DNA of 64,000 bases from Pseudomonas sp. 30_B (GCF_017491605.1 NZ_JAFGYY010000002.1:272564-336563); one strand, 5' to 3'; counted from the first letter of the stretch, positions 7,852 through 17,249 are shown. The notes: generated from the sequence alone by a model not told the origin. Numbers and translations are program-made.

Positions 7852-9231
7852 TTACTGACCGAGCTTGCGCAGGTTGCTGGCGGTGAAGTAGCTGGCGTCG
7901 AAGCGAGCGTCGTTCAGGTGGGCGGTGCCGCCCATGCCGTTGACCAGGCGGTCGACCAGGTAGGAGCCGGCGATCAGGTCGTGGTACACCGCGACGCGGG
8001 CGTGGAAGGCCTGGATCTCGTAGGCGTAGACCGAGGTCTGCACGTTGGTGCGCCACAGCTGGCCCTTGGCGTCGTAGTTGTCGGCGAGGGTGGCGGTCCA
8101 GCTGTCCTCGTCGAGGTACAGGCGGCGCTTGGCGTAGATGTGGCGGCTGCCCGGACGCAGGGTGCCTTCCAGTACCCACACACGGTGCAGTTCATAGCGC
8201 ACGGCGTCGGGGTTCAGGTGGCCGTTCTCGGTGAGCAGGGCGTTCAGGTCCTGATCCGGGTCGTCGAGCTTGTAGTTGTTGTACGGGATGTACATCTCCT
8301 GCTTGCCGACCATCTTCCATTCGTAGCGGTCCGGGGCGCCGTTGAACAGGCGGTCCTCGTCCATCACGCGGAAGCCACCGGCGCCGTACGGAGTGTCATA
8401 GCCGACGGTGGGCGCGCGGCGCACGCGGCGGGTGCCGGGGATGTACTGCCAGCTCTGGCGGGGCTGGGCCACCGGGTTGCTGAATTCGTTGGTGAGGATG
8501 ATCTCGCCTTTCTTGCGCACCGGCTCCAGGGTGCTGATCATCGCGTAGGCCTGGATGCCGTCGTAGGCCTTGGCGTCGCCGGTGGGGTTATCCCAGGGCG
8601 AGAGGATCTGGTAGTGGACCTTCTCGAACACGCGGCTCTGGTTGGACAGGGTCAGGGCCATCAGGTAGGTGGCTTCTTCCTTCCAGGCACGGCTGGGCAG
8701 GTTGTGGTTCCAGATCAGCTCGTAGCCGTTCTTCGGAATCGGGAAGGGCGAGGCGCCGTAGGCGTTGGTGACACCGTAGCCGTCACTGACCAGCTGGGCG
8801 TTGGCGGCGTTGTACTTGATGTTGTTTTCCACGGCTTCGGAGTAGCGGAAGTCGCGGTGGCTCGGGTAGACGACCAGCTTGTAGGTCTGCGGATAGCGCT
8901 TGAACAGGGCCTTCTGGCCGTCGGACAGCTTGCTCGCATACTGGTCCATGTTCTGCGCGGTAATGGTGTACAGCGGCTTCTCGTCCGGGTACGGATCGGG
9001 ACGCTTGTGGCCGGTGCCGTCGAACTTCACCTGGGGCGGCGCGCCGCGCCATTTGCCAGTCCAGGCAGGGATGCTGCCGTCGGCGTTGCCGGCTTTCTCG
9101 GCGCCCATCGGGGTCAGGTCCTTGCCCAGGCGGGCGATTTCCTCGGGGCTGGCCTGGGCATGGGCGTTAAGGGTGGCGGCGGCCAGGCCGATGGAGATGA
9201 AGAGGGGCAGCAGGCGGGTTTTGCACGTCAT
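7852..9231 (-). CDS. DUF1329 domain periplasmic/outer-membrane-associated protein
   Basis: 459 residues. A cleavable signal peptide (LFISIGLAAATLNAHAQA, cleavage near residue 26) precedes a LolB-like-fold DUF1329 domain recognisable from SPEEIARLGKDLTPMGAEKAGN and IPAWTGKW at the N-terminus and GMGGTAHLNDARF near the C-terminus. DUF1329 proteins are almost always encoded beside DUF1302 proteins in clusters for degradation or export of hydrophobic compounds, often with RND-type transporters; none is in this window. It starts 25 bases after the DUF1302 stop codon, so they form one operon. Probable role: envelope handling of the hydrophobic substrate. Confidence 0.9.
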   Translation of the reverse strand: MTCKTRLLPLFISIGLAAATLNAHAQASPEEIARLGKDLTPMGAEKAGNADGSIPAWTGKWRGAPPQVKFDGTGHKRPDPYPDEKPLYTITAQNMDQYASKLSDGQKALFKRYPQTYKLVVYPSHRDFRYSEAVENNIKYNAANAQLVSDGYGVTNAYGASPFPIPKNGYELIWNHNLPSRAWKEEATYLMALTLSNQSRVFEKVHYQILSPWDNPTGDAKAYDGIQAYAMISTLEPVRKKGEIILTNEFSNPVAQPRQSWQYIPGTRRVRRAPTVGYDTPYGAGGFRVMDEDRLFNGAPDRYEWKMVGKQEMYIPYNNYKLDDPDQDLNALLTENGHLNPDAVRYELHRVWVLEGTLRPGSRHIYAKRRLYLDEDSWTATLADNYDAKGQLWRTNVQTSVYAYEIQAFHARVAVYHDLIAGSYLVDRLVNGMGGTAHLNDARFDASYFTASNLRKLGQ

Positions 9232-9256
9232 TTTCTTGTTCTCCTCGATATCAGGA

Positions 9257-10882
9257 TCAGAAGCTGTATTTCGCGCTGAGCGAGACGTTGTCGCGGTCGG
9301 ACAGGGCGGTTTCGCTCGGGTTGCCGAGGAACACGTTGTAACGGGCCTCGATGGCGAAGTTGTTCAGGTAGCGCCAGGTGGTGCCGACGCCCAGGCGGTC
9401 GTCGCCTTCGCCCAGGCCGAAGCTGCCGGGCATCGACGAGTTGCCGTTGACGGCCTGGCTGAAGATCAGCGGAACGCTGAGGTCCCAGCCGTTGAAGACG
9501 TTGTTGTAATCAAGGGTGAGGTTGACGGTGTAACCCCAGGCCGACTTGTCGTAGTACAGGGCGCCGGTGTTGGGGGTCTCGACCATCGCGTAGCCGCCGG
9601 TGCCGGTGGGCACGAAGACGTCGAAGCTGGGTGCCTTGTCGTTGCTCAGCACGCGGTTGTAGCCCACCTCGCCGGTCAGGGTGACGTTGTCGGCAAAGGG
9701 CTGGTTGCCATAGGAGTGGATGAAGGACATCAACGCTTCCATGGTCTTGGCGCGCACCGGGTGCGGCACCAGGCCGGTATCCACCAGCACCGGCTGACCG
9801 TCGCGGTAGCTCAGTTCGCCGCTGACGTTGGTGTCGCCCAGCACGGTGGAGAAGCTCGCGCCGTACAGGTCGATGTCGTCGAAGTAGCGCACCTGGTACT
9901 CGGCCTGGTTCCAGTGGCTGAGGAAGTCCAGCTGCGGCGACTTATCGTGGAAGCGCACGTAGTACAGGCCGAACTCGGTGTTGGCGAGTTGCTCGGCGCT
10001 GTAGGTCATCGCCAGGCCGAACTGGCCGGAGTCGTCGGGCTTGTCATCGCCGATGCGGCGGGTCAGGCCGAAGGCGTCGCTGTAGCCGCCGCGGTCCATC
10101 TGGTCGGTGATCGAGAAGTAGCTGCCGACGCCGTCGATCTCGGTCTTCTGCCACTTGTACTGGTAGTAGGCCTGCACGCCGAGGGCGTCGGTGAGGGCGT
10201 ACTGCACGAAGGCCTGGCCGACCGGCAGGAACAGTTCCTTGATCTCGATACCGGGGGTATTGGCCTTGGTGGCGTCCACCGGGCTCATCGCGCCGGAGAT
10301 GCCGAAGCCGTTGAACAGGCTTTCACCCCAGCTCACCACCTGGTTGCCGAGGCGTGCGTTGAGCGCGTGGCCGTCCAGGTCCCAGGTGCCGTAGCCATAG
10401 GTGTCGAGCATGCGCACGCCGTCGCCATGCTGGTCGACGGTGTCCTCGGGGAATTCGTCGGCCTTGTTGCAACGGCCGGCGGCGACGCAGTTGGAGGTGC
10501 CGGTGGTGTTGTCGTTGCTGTGGTGATAGACGTCGTCGTAGAAGCCGGTGGCGCGGGCGAACAGGCCGAAGTCGTCGCGGAACTTGAAGTCGGCTTCAGT
10601 GAGGAAGCTGGCGCGGTTGTTGATCAAGCTGCCGCGATCGAAGGCGTTGTTGCCGTCGTCGATGTTGGCGATCGCCGGGTTGCTGCCACCGTTGGACAGC
10701 GCGTGGGCGCGCTTCTCGGTACGCCAGGCGAGGCCGTAGCTGACGGTGGTGTTCCAGTTGACCTTGAGGTCGTCGTTGACATCGAACGACAGTGCCTGGG
10801 CCTGGCTGGCCAGGAACAGGCTGGAGGCGCTGATCGCAACGGCAAGGGGCATCGGCTGGAAGGCGATTCTTATTCTTGTCAT
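9257..10882 (-). CDS. DUF1302 family outer-membrane protein
   Basis: 541 residues from ATG 10882, preceded by a GAGGA Shine-Dalgarno; the open frame extends further upstream only through the promoter. Signal peptide with AISASSLFLASQAQA, then a family-typical FDVNDDLKVNWNTTVSYG and a long beta-rich sequence ending in a C-terminal aromatic (SLSAKYSF), as expected for an outer-membrane barrel. DUF1302 proteins accompany steroid, terpenoid and aromatic catabolism genes. Its upstream region carries the shared operator facing this gene, so it is co-regulated with the divergent KstD-like flavoprotein. Confidence 0.9.
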   Translation of the reverse strand: MTRIRIAFQPMPLAVAISASSLFLASQAQALSFDVNDDLKVNWNTTVSYGLAWRTEKRAHALSNGGSNPAIANIDDGNNAFDRGSLINNRASFLTEADFKFRDDFGLFARATGFYDDVYHHSNDNTTGTSNCVAAGRCNKADEFPEDTVDQHGDGVRMLDTYGYGTWDLDGHALNARLGNQVVSWGESLFNGFGISGAMSPVDATKANTPGIEIKELFLPVGQAFVQYALTDALGVQAYYQYKWQKTEIDGVGSYFSITDQMDRGGYSDAFGLTRRIGDDKPDDSGQFGLAMTYSAEQLANTEFGLYYVRFHDKSPQLDFLSHWNQAEYQVRYFDDIDLYGASFSTVLGDTNVSGELSYRDGQPVLVDTGLVPHPVRAKTMEALMSFIHSYGNQPFADNVTLTGEVGYNRVLSNDKAPSFDVFVPTGTGGYAMVETPNTGALYYDKSAWGYTVNLTLDYNNVFNGWDLSVPLIFSQAVNGNSSMPGSFGLGEGDDRLGVGTTWRYLNNFAIEARYNVFLGNPSETALSDRDNVSLSAKYSF

Positions 10883-10975
10883 TTCGTCCTCTGCTCGGGC
10901 AGGCACGTTCGTCCAGACCCGGAACTGTGTTGGCGGGAGTGTGGCGGGGCTGACTATGTGGTCACCCGGATTCGT

Positions 10976-10996
10976 CAACATCGTCCGAAGGGACTA
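10976..10996 (-). promoter_or_regulatory. Shared regulon element, copy 1 (DUF1302 promoter)
   Basis: On the minus strand reads TAGTCCCTTCGGACGATG plus TTG, centred about 104 bases before the DUF1302 start. It contains the dyad GTCC-N4-GGAC and pairs with copy 2 as a 20-of-21 inverted repeat. Confidence 0.75.
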
Positions 10997-11030
10997 AGCC
11001 GGCGGGACGGTGCCGGAGCCCCTCCCGGGC

Positions 11031-11051
11031 TAGTCCCATCGGACGATGTTG
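11031..11051 (+). promoter_or_regulatory. Shared regulon element, copy 2 (KstD-like promoter)
   Basis: Reads TAGTCCCATCGGACGATG plus TTG on the plus strand, centred about 85 bases before the flavoprotein start. It mirrors copy 1 across a 34-base GC-rich spacer, which itself has a GCCCCTCCCGGGC-like segment. Similar elements occur at 55154, 57772, 59109 and 59160. Confidence 0.75.
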
Positions 11052-11125
11052 GTACGCCTGGGCTGCGCGAAAAATCGCTGAGGAGGTGTGGGCAAGGACC
11101 CGCGCCAGCTCCCGGAGAACAGCGA

Positions 11126-12889
11126 ATGAACGCAAGGGCGAGCGGCCAGCAGAGCCGCGAGTGGGACTACGAATGTGACGTGCTGGTGGTGGGCAGCGGC
11201 GCCGGTGGCATGACCGCCGCACTGCGTGCCCGCGACTTCGGCATGGACGTGTTGGTGGTGGAGAAGAGCGACCGTTACGGCGGCACCTCGGCGGTGTCCG
11301 GCGGTGGCATCTGGATTCCCTGCAACCATCGGATCGCCGCCCTCGGCGGACAGGATTCGGCGCAGGAAGCGATCCGCTACATCCGCGCCGTGACTCGGGA
11401 TCTGGTGACCGATGGCCGCGTCGAGGCCTACGTCGAACACGGCCGGCGCATGGTCGAATACCTGGAGGCGAACAGTCGGGTGCGCTTCGAGGCGCAGCCC
11501 GAGTACGCCGACTATTACCCCGAGGTTCCGGGCGGCAAGCCGGGCTTCCGCTCCATGGACCCGCTGCCGTTCGACGCCCGCGAGCTGGGCGAGGAATTCG
11601 CGCGGATGCGCGAGCCGTCGCCGGGCACCCTGATGATGGGCCGCGTCGCCATGACCATGAAGGAAGCGCGCGTGCTGCTCTGTCGTGGCCCCGGTTGGGT
11701 CGGGCTGACAATGAAGATTCTCTGGCGCTACTGGCGCGACCTGGGCGGACGACTGAGCTCGAAGCGCGACCGCTTCCTGACCCTGGGCAACGCCCTGGTC
11801 GCCGCGCTGCGCCGTTCGCTGCTCGATCGCCAGGTACCGCTATGGCTGGAGGCGCCGCTGCAGGGCCTGATCGAGGAAGACGGCCGGGTGGTGGGCGCCG
11901 AACTGCTGCACAAGGGCCGTCCGCTGCGGGTGCACGCCCGCAAGGCGGTGGTCATTGCCGCCGGTGGCTTCGAACGCAACCAGGCGATGCGCAGCCAGTA
12001 CCATCCGCAGCCATCGCAGAGCCAGTGGAGCGCCACGCCGCCGTACAACAGCGGCGATGGCATCCGCGCCGGCCAGGCACTGGGCGCAGCTACCGCGCTG
12101 ATGGAACATGCCTGGTGGGCACCGACCACCCACGTCGAAGGTGAGGAAAAGCAGCGCGCGCTGTTCGTCGAGCGCACCCTGCCGGGTTGCGTGCTGGTGG
12201 ACTCCGCCGGCCAGCGCTTCGTCAACGAAGCCGCGCCCTACACCGACATCGTCTACGCCATGTACGGCCACAACACCGAGCAGGCGCGCAGTGTGCCGTG
12301 CTGGATGGTGTTCGACGCCGAGTTCCGCCGCAAATACCCCTGCGGCGCCTTGCTGCCGGGCTACGCGCAACCCGACAACCGCCTGCCCAAGCACCTGCAC
12401 GGCTACTACCACAAGGCCGACAGCATCGCCGAACTGGCCACTGCCATCGGCGTCGACGGCGCGGGCCTGGCCCGTACGCTCGAGCGCTTCAACCGCAATG
12501 CGGCGCTGGGCCAGGACCCGGACTTCCACAAGGGCGAGTCGGCTTTCGACCGCTATTACGGCGACCCCACCGTGCTGCCCAACCCGTGCCTGGCGCCGCT
12601 GCTCAAGGCGCCGTTCTACGCGGTGCAGATCAACGCCGGCGACATCGGCACCAAGGGCGGCCTGCTCACCGACGTGCATGCCCGTGTGCTGCGCGACGAC
12701 GGCAGCCCCATCGCCGGCCTGTACGCCATCGGCAACTCCGCCGCCTCGATGATGGGCACCACCTATCCGGGCGCCGGCTCCACCATCGGCCCGGCGATGA
12801 CCTTCGGGTTCCTCGCTGCCGAGCACATCCAGCAACAGGCCGGGCAGACTCACGCCCGCTCCAGCCAGGAGGCTTCGAACAATGTCTGA
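11126..12889 (+). CDS. 3-ketosteroid delta1-dehydrogenase-like FAD flavoprotein
   Basis: 587 residues from ATG 11126 (GGAG upstream). The N-terminal dinucleotide motif VVGSGAGGMTAAL and GGTSAVSGGG bind FAD. The C-terminal block LYAIGNSAASMMG then TTYPGAGSTIGPAMTFG matches the KstD family; Tyr547 and Gly551 occupy the places of the catalytic Tyr487 and Gly491 of Rhodococcus KSTD1, and the YYPEVPGGKPG segment near residue 130 corresponds to the other active-site region. The family dehydrogenates ring A of 3-keto compounds (C1-C2). Translation is coupled to the following SDR (8-base overlap). Substrate could be a steroid or another cyclic ketone. Confidence 0.85.
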   Translation: MNARASGQQSREWDYECDVLVVGSGAGGMTAALRARDFGMDVLVVEKSDRYGGTSAVSGGGIWIPCNHRIAALGGQDSAQEAIRYIRAVTRDLVTDGRVEAYVEHGRRMVEYLEANSRVRFEAQPEYADYYPEVPGGKPGFRSMDPLPFDARELGEEFARMREPSPGTLMMGRVAMTMKEARVLLCRGPGWVGLTMKILWRYWRDLGGRLSSKRDRFLTLGNALVAALRRSLLDRQVPLWLEAPLQGLIEEDGRVVGAELLHKGRPLRVHARKAVVIAAGGFERNQAMRSQYHPQPSQSQWSATPPYNSGDGIRAGQALGAATALMEHAWWAPTTHVEGEEKQRALFVERTLPGCVLVDSAGQRFVNEAAPYTDIVYAMYGHNTEQARSVPCWMVFDAEFRRKYPCGALLPGYAQPDNRLPKHLHGYYHKADSIAELATAIGVDGAGLARTLERFNRNAALGQDPDFHKGESAFDRYYGDPTVLPNPCLAPLLKAPFYAVQINAGDIGTKGGLLTDVHARVLRDDGSPIAGLYAIGNSAASMMGTTYPGAGSTIGPAMTFGFLAAEHIQQQAGQTHARSSQEASNNV

Positions 12890-13760
12890 ACAGGCTCCCC
12901 GTATCGCCCTGGTCACCGGCGCCAGCCGTGGTGTCGGCAAGGGCATCGCCGAGGCGCTGGGCGCCGCCGGCATGACCGTCTACGTCACCGGCCGTTCGCT
13001 CAAGTCCGGCGGTGCCACGCTGCGTGGGCAGGTGATGCATGGCTCCATCCATGACACCGCCGCGGCCATCGATGCCGCCGGTGGCAAGGGCATCGCCGTG
13101 CAGTGCGACCATGGCGACGACGCGCAGGTGCGCGCACTGTTCCAGCGCATCGAGGCCGAGCAGGGTCGGCTGGACATCCTGGTGAACAACGCCACCTTCA
13201 TCCACGAGCAACTGATCGAGCCCGGCCCGTTCTGGGAGAAGCCGCTGGAGATGGTCGACATCCTCGACATCGGCCTGCGCTCGTCCTACATCGCCAGCTA
13301 CTACGCCGCGCCGCTGCTGCTGCGTGCGCCGAAAGCGCTGGTGGCTTTCGTCTCCTCGTTCGGCGCCGGCTGCTACATGCATGGCCCGGCCTACGGCGCG
13401 CAGAAGGCCGGGGTGGACAAGCTGGCGGCGGACATGGCCATCGACTTCGAGAACAGCGCGGTCGGCGCCGTCTCCCTGTGGCTCGGCCCGCAGCTGACCG
13501 AACGCACGGCCATCGCCGGCCAGGCCAAGTCCGAGCAGTACGAAGCCTTCCTGGCGATGGCCGAGACGCCGCAGTTCAACGGCCGGATCATCCGCGCGCT
13601 GCTGGACGATCCGAAGCTTGCGGAGCTCTCCGGGCAGACCCTGGTCAGCGCGGAACTGGCGCTGCGCTACGGCATCAAGGACAGCGACGACCGCCAGCCG
13701 CCGTCCTGGCGCGACCAGCTGGGCGGGCCGCGCGTGCAGCATCCGGCGCGGGTGCTCTGA
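12882..13760 (+). CDS. SDR family oxidoreductase
   Basis: 292 residues. The TGASRGVGKG cofactor motif near residue 14 and NNAT near 100 are clear. The usual Ser-Tyr-Lys site is weak: SSFGAGCYMHGPAYGAQKAG offers Tyr-x3-Lys as YGAQK. This gene resembles the SDR branch often annotated as DHRS1-like. It overlaps the KstD-like gene by 8 bases and is its obvious partner, perhaps converting an alcohol to the ketone that the flavoprotein then dehydrogenates. It ends 30 bases before a terminator shared with the opposite strand. Confidence 0.8.
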   Translation: MSEQAPRIALVTGASRGVGKGIAEALGAAGMTVYVTGRSLKSGGATLRGQVMHGSIHDTAAAIDAAGGKGIAVQCDHGDDAQVRALFQRIEAEQGRLDILVNNATFIHEQLIEPGPFWEKPLEMVDILDIGLRSSYIASYYAAPLLLRAPKALVAFVSSFGAGCYMHGPAYGAQKAGVDKLAADMAIDFENSAVGAVSLWLGPQLTERTAIAGQAKSEQYEAFLAMAETPQFNGRIIRALLDDPKLAELSGQTLVSAELALRYGIKDSDDRQPPSWRDQLGGPRVQHPARVL

Positions 13761-13787
13761 GGCAGTACTGTCCGTGAAGTGAAATAA

Positions 13788-13822
13788 AAAACCGGCCCCT
13801 TTCGAGGGGCCGGTTCTTTTCA
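13788..13822. terminator. Bidirectional rho-independent terminator
   Basis: CCGGCCCCT stem, TTCG loop, AGGGGCCGG, then TTCTTTT on the plus strand and a T6 run on the minus strand. It lies between the converging SDR and ornithine-cyclodeaminase-like genes. Confidence 0.9.
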
Positions 13823-13832
13823 TGATGCGGGA

Positions 13833-14897
13833 TCAGGCGATGCGGCGCAGCGCCTTGCGACCCTTGTTGGCGCGGGTGTGGCGGAACAGGTCTTTGGGAT
13901 CGTTTTCCTCGTCGTCCGCGCCCCAGGGCACCAGGTCGATGCGTTCGCCGAGGTTCAGCCGGGTCGCCTGCTCGTTCACGTAGCGCAGCGCGGAGTAGTC
14001 CTCCAGGGCGAAGCCGACCGAGTCGAAGATGGTGACCTGCTCGGCGCTGTCGCGTCCCGCGACCTGGCCGGCCAGGACGCGCCAGAGGTCCACCACCGGG
14101 AAGTCCGCCGGCATCTGCTGGATCTCGCCTTCGACCCGCGATTGCGGTTCGTACTCGACGAACACCTTGCCGGTGCGCAGTACGTCCGCGTGCAGCTCGG
14201 TCTTGCCGGGGCAGTCGCCGCCGACGCCGTTGATGTGCATGCCGGGCTCGATCATCTCCGGGGTCAGGATGGTCGCGTAGGCCTTGTCGGCGGTCACCGT
14301 GGTGACGATGTCGGCGCCACGTACCGCCTCGGCGGTGGAGCTACAACGGATGACTTTCAGGCTGGGGAATTCCGCCAGGTTGCGGATCAGCTTTTCGGTC
14401 GCCAGCGGATCGATGTCGTAGACCGCGATTTCCTCGATGCCCAGGTGGGCATGGAAGGCCAGCGCCTGGAACTCGCTCTGTGCGCCGTTGCCGATCAGCG
14501 CCATGCGCCGGGAGTTTGGCCGCGCCAGGGCGCGAGCGGCCATCAGCGAGGTGGCGCAGGTGCGCAGGGCGGTCGCCACGGTCAGTTCCGACAGCAGCAC
14601 CGGGTAGCCGGTCTCGACGTCGGCCAGCACGCCGAAGGCCATGACGGTGTAGAGCCCGCGCAGGGTGTTCTGCGGATGGCCGTTGACGTACTTGAAGGCA
14701 TAGCGCACCGGGTCGGACACCGGCATCAGCTCGATGACGCCGATGTCGGAATGATTGGCGACGCGGGCCGATTTATCGAAGGATTCCCACCGTACGAAGT
14801 CCTGCTGGATGGTGTCGGCCAGCTCGCCGATGAAGCGTGCGACACCGATTTCCTGTACCAGTTGAGACATCGTGGGGACATCGACGAAGCGAGTCAT
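13833..14897 (-). CDS. Ornithine cyclodeaminase / mu-crystallin family protein
   Basis: 354 residues from ATG 14897, with a strong GGAGG before it; the longer open frame to 15146 has no support. Family signs are the Rossmann segment RRMALIGNGAQSEFQALAF and GADIVTTVTADK, plus GMHINGVGGDCPGKTELHADV. Characterised members convert ornithine to proline and ammonia or act as NAD(P)H-dependent imine reductases or amino-acid dehydrogenases. Length suits a true OCD-like enzyme. The Lrp-type gene immediately upstream on the same strand probably controls it and marks it as amino-acid catabolism. Confidence 0.85.
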   Translation of the reverse strand: MTRFVDVPTMSQLVQEIGVARFIGELADTIQQDFVRWESFDKSARVANHSDIGVIELMPVSDPVRYAFKYVNGHPQNTLRGLYTVMAFGVLADVETGYPVLLSELTVATALRTCATSLMAARALARPNSRRMALIGNGAQSEFQALAFHAHLGIEEIAVYDIDPLATEKLIRNLAEFPSLKVIRCSSTAEAVRGADIVTTVTADKAYATILTPEMIEPGMHINGVGGDCPGKTELHADVLRTGKVFVEYEPQSRVEGEIQQMPADFPVVDLWRVLAGQVAGRDSAEQVTIFDSVGFALEDYSALRYVNEQATRLNLGERIDLVPWGADDEENDPKDLFRHTRANKGRKALRRIA

Positions 14898-15195
14898 GGC
14901 GGGACCTCCAGCTATTTTGATTGGTATTGGAATGACAGCTCTGGCATCCCCGACGCCAATGCTTGCCAGGTCCTTTCGCAGGGGTGTCCGCAGTCGGCCG
15001 GAGAGGGCGATTGCGCGTCGTGGGATGCCGCCATTCTCCCACCCGGCCTGGCGAAATCCTGGCTGTAATGGCGGAGCGCGCCGACCGATACGGCTGTATT
15101 CGTCATCGCGCACAGCCGATTCTGCTGTGCGGGACGCGCGGGTCATGCCGGTGGTTCTGCGCTCGAAAATCAGCGGGAGGCGAGGGGCAGCGGGG

Positions 15196-15684
15196 TTACC
15201 GCGCCGACTCCTTGATGGTGGTCAGTTCGGGGTGGGCGACGAGCTTGTCGATGTGCAGGCTTTCGTCGTTCAGCCAGGTCTCGGTGAGCGCGCGATAGTG
15301 CTCCATGTCCCGGCAGCGCATGCGAACGCTGTAGTCGAAGGTGCCGCTGATCAGCTGGCAGTGCAGCACTTCCGGGCAGGCAATGACGCAGGCCTCGAAG
15401 GCCTTCTGTGCGGTGCGTCCGCTCTGGTTCGACAGCGCAACCAGCACCAGCAGCGAGAGGCCCGAGGCGATCTTCTGTTCGTCGATGACCGCGCCGTAGC
15501 CACGGATGATCCCGTGCTTCTCCAGCTTGCGCACGCGCTCCTGGCAGGGGCGCGGGGTGAGATGCACCAGGGAGGAAAGCTTGCCGTAGGTGATGCGGCC
15601 CTGGTGGCGAAGAATCCTGATGATCTCTTCGTCGATGCGGTCCAGCGTGAATGACGACGCGGTGTCCTGGTCTTTGGCACTCAT
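15196..15684 (-). CDS. Lrp/AsnC family transcriptional regulator
   Basis: About 162 residues. The N-terminal winged helix-turn-helix (DEEIIRILRHQGRITYGKLSSLVHLTPRPC, split here as ITYGKLSSLVHLTP then RPCQERVRKLEKHGIIRGY) is followed by an effector-binding RAM domain (LVALSNQSGRTAQKAFEACV, then VLHCQLISGTFDYSVRMRC). ATG 15684 is used; GTG 15696 in the same frame is an alternative and neither has a clear SD. Lrp paralogues beside ornithine-cyclodeaminase-like genes usually sense the amino acid substrate. A 298-base gap separates it from the downstream gene, enough for a second, regulated promoter. Confidence 0.85.
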   Translation of the reverse strand: MSAKDQDTASSFTLDRIDEEIIRILRHQGRITYGKLSSLVHLTPRPCQERVRKLEKHGIIRGYGAVIDEQKIASGLSLLVLVALSNQSGRTAQKAFEACVIACPEVLHCQLISGTFDYSVRMRCRDMEHYRALTETWLNDESLHIDKLVAHPELTTIKESAR

Positions 15685-15707
15685 GGTTTCTAGCACTGTG
15701 GTTAAAC

Positions 15708-15746
15708 GGAAAGGGCTGCCGGACGCGGTGTCCGGCAGCCCTTGCC
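15708..15746 (-). terminator. Stem-loop terminator after the APC permease
   Basis: A 14-base perfect stem (AAGGGCTGCCGGAC with its complement, 5-base loop) lies between the permease stop and the Lrp gene. The following T-run on the minus strand is weak (TTTCCGTTT), so it may be partial read-through or an attenuator. Confidence 0.6.
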
Positions 15747-15794
15747 TTTATGGGGTAACGCTCTGGCGTCTGTCAAAGACCGCCGCGGGCTCGA

Positions 15795-17138
15795 TCAGAT
15801 CTCCCGGGCCAGCTCGGCGCCATTGCCACGGCGGTTCAGCACGACGAGATAGACCAGGCCGAGGGCGATCCAGCCGATCCCCAGGGACTGGGCTTCGACG
15901 CTCATGCTTACCAGCACGTAGGCGATGATCACCAGGCCGATCAGCGGGAAGACCAGGTGCTTGAACACCTGCCCGGTCTTCTGGCGGATGAAGTAGTGGT
16001 TGATCACCGCCACGTGCAGCAGGCAGAAGCCGGTCAGCGCGCCGAAGTTGACCAGCGAGGTGAGCACATCCGGGGCGTCGAGGAAGTAGATGCCGATGCC
16101 CAGGGAGAGCACGCCGACCAGGTACAGACTGATGTGCGGGGTCTGGTACTTCGGATGCACCTTGGCCAGCACGCGCGGCAGCTTGCCGTCGCGAGCCATG
16201 GAGTAGAGCAGTCGGGAGACGGCGGCCTGCGAGGTGATCGACACGGTCACGCCCCAGGCCAGCGCGGTGGACACGGCGGTCAGGGTGGACAGCCAGCTGC
16301 CGCCGGCCGCTTCGGCGATTTCGTAGAAGGCGGTGTCCGCCGACTTGAAGGTCATGCCGGCGGCCAGGTCGGTGGCCAGCCAGGTCTGCACGATGAAGAT
16401 GCCGCCCATGACGAACAGCGCGATCAGCGAGGCGCGGCCGATCTGTTTCGCCGGGTCGCCTTTGACTTCCTCCGCGAGGGTGGAAATCGCGTCGAAACCG
16501 AGGAACGACAGCACCGCGATGGACACCGCCTTCATCACCAGCCCGAGGTTGAAATGCTCCGGCTGCAGCAGCGGTTCCAGCGTCAGGCGACCGTTGCCCA
16601 GCCCGCCTTCCAGCGCGTGGTACCCCACGGCGAGGAAGATCGCCAGCACCACCAGTTCGGCAATCAGGAACAGCAGGTTGAAGCGCGCCGCCAGGGTGAT
16701 GCCGCGCAGGTTGATGAGGGTGGCGGACACCAGGAAGATCAGCATGAACGTAAGCTTGGGGATCGCCGGGAACAGGTGGTTCAACGCCAGCGCGCTGAAC
16801 ACGTAGAGCAGCGGCGGGATCAGCAGGTAGTCGAGCAGCAGCACCCAGCCGGCGATGAAGCCGACGTTGGGGTGGATGCCACGCTGGGCATAGGAGTACA
16901 CGGAGCCGGCGATGGGGAAGGCGCGGGACATGGCGCCATAGCTGAGCGCGGTGAAGAGCATCGCCACCATGCCCACCAGGTAGGCCATGGGTACCATGCC
17001 GTGGGCGTCGGCATGGACCCAGCCGTACACGCCGAAGGGTGCGATGGGGATCATGAAGATCATGCCGTAGATCACCAGGTCGCTCAGGGTGAGACTACGG
17101 CGGAGCTGTTGCTTGTATCCGAACTGTTCGATGGCCAC
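15795..17138 (-). CDS. APC superfamily amino acid / polyamine permease
   Basis: 447 residues with about twelve hydrophobic segments, starting with LVIYGMIFMIPIAPFGVYGW, and the APC-typical PIAGSVYSYAQRGIHP and GFDAISTLAEEVKGD signatures in the first and sixth-seventh helix regions. The closest recognisable branch is the putrescine/amino-acid importers (PuuP-like, YhdG-like). It lies 111 bases downstream of the N-formylglutamate amidohydrolase gene on the same strand and is probably the importer of the compound handled by the RpiR-controlled operon. Confidence 0.85.
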   Translation of the reverse strand: MAIEQFGYKQQLRRSLTLSDLVIYGMIFMIPIAPFGVYGWVHADAHGMVPMAYLVGMVAMLFTALSYGAMSRAFPIAGSVYSYAQRGIHPNVGFIAGWVLLLDYLLIPPLLYVFSALALNHLFPAIPKLTFMLIFLVSATLINLRGITLAARFNLLFLIAELVVLAIFLAVGYHALEGGLGNGRLTLEPLLQPEHFNLGLVMKAVSIAVLSFLGFDAISTLAEEVKGDPAKQIGRASLIALFVMGGIFIVQTWLATDLAAGMTFKSADTAFYEIAEAAGGSWLSTLTAVSTALAWGVTVSITSQAAVSRLLYSMARDGKLPRVLAKVHPKYQTPHISLYLVGVLSLGIGIYFLDAPDVLTSLVNFGALTGFCLLHVAVINHYFIRQKTGQVFKHLVFPLIGLVIIAYVLVSMSVEAQSLGIGWIALGLVYLVVLNRRGNGAELAREI

Positions 17139-17249
17139 GGGGCAAATCCTCTGGGAACGGCAGCTATAAAGGTTCGGCGCTCATGCGCTGAATTGTTCTT
17201 GTTGTCAGAACCTGCCCGGCCCTCGCGCGCAGCGAACCGGGCGGGGTCC

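Noticed and set aside
10944..10981. Extended DUF1302 start at 10981
   Set aside because: The extra 33 residues are not a signal peptide, would be encoded over the operator, and lack an SD; ATG 10882 starts a proper signal peptide.
8900..11125. N-terminal extension of the KstD-like frame
   Set aside because: It is antisense to DUF1302/DUF1329 and passes through the shared operator. ATG 11126 with GGAG starts exactly at the family N-terminus.
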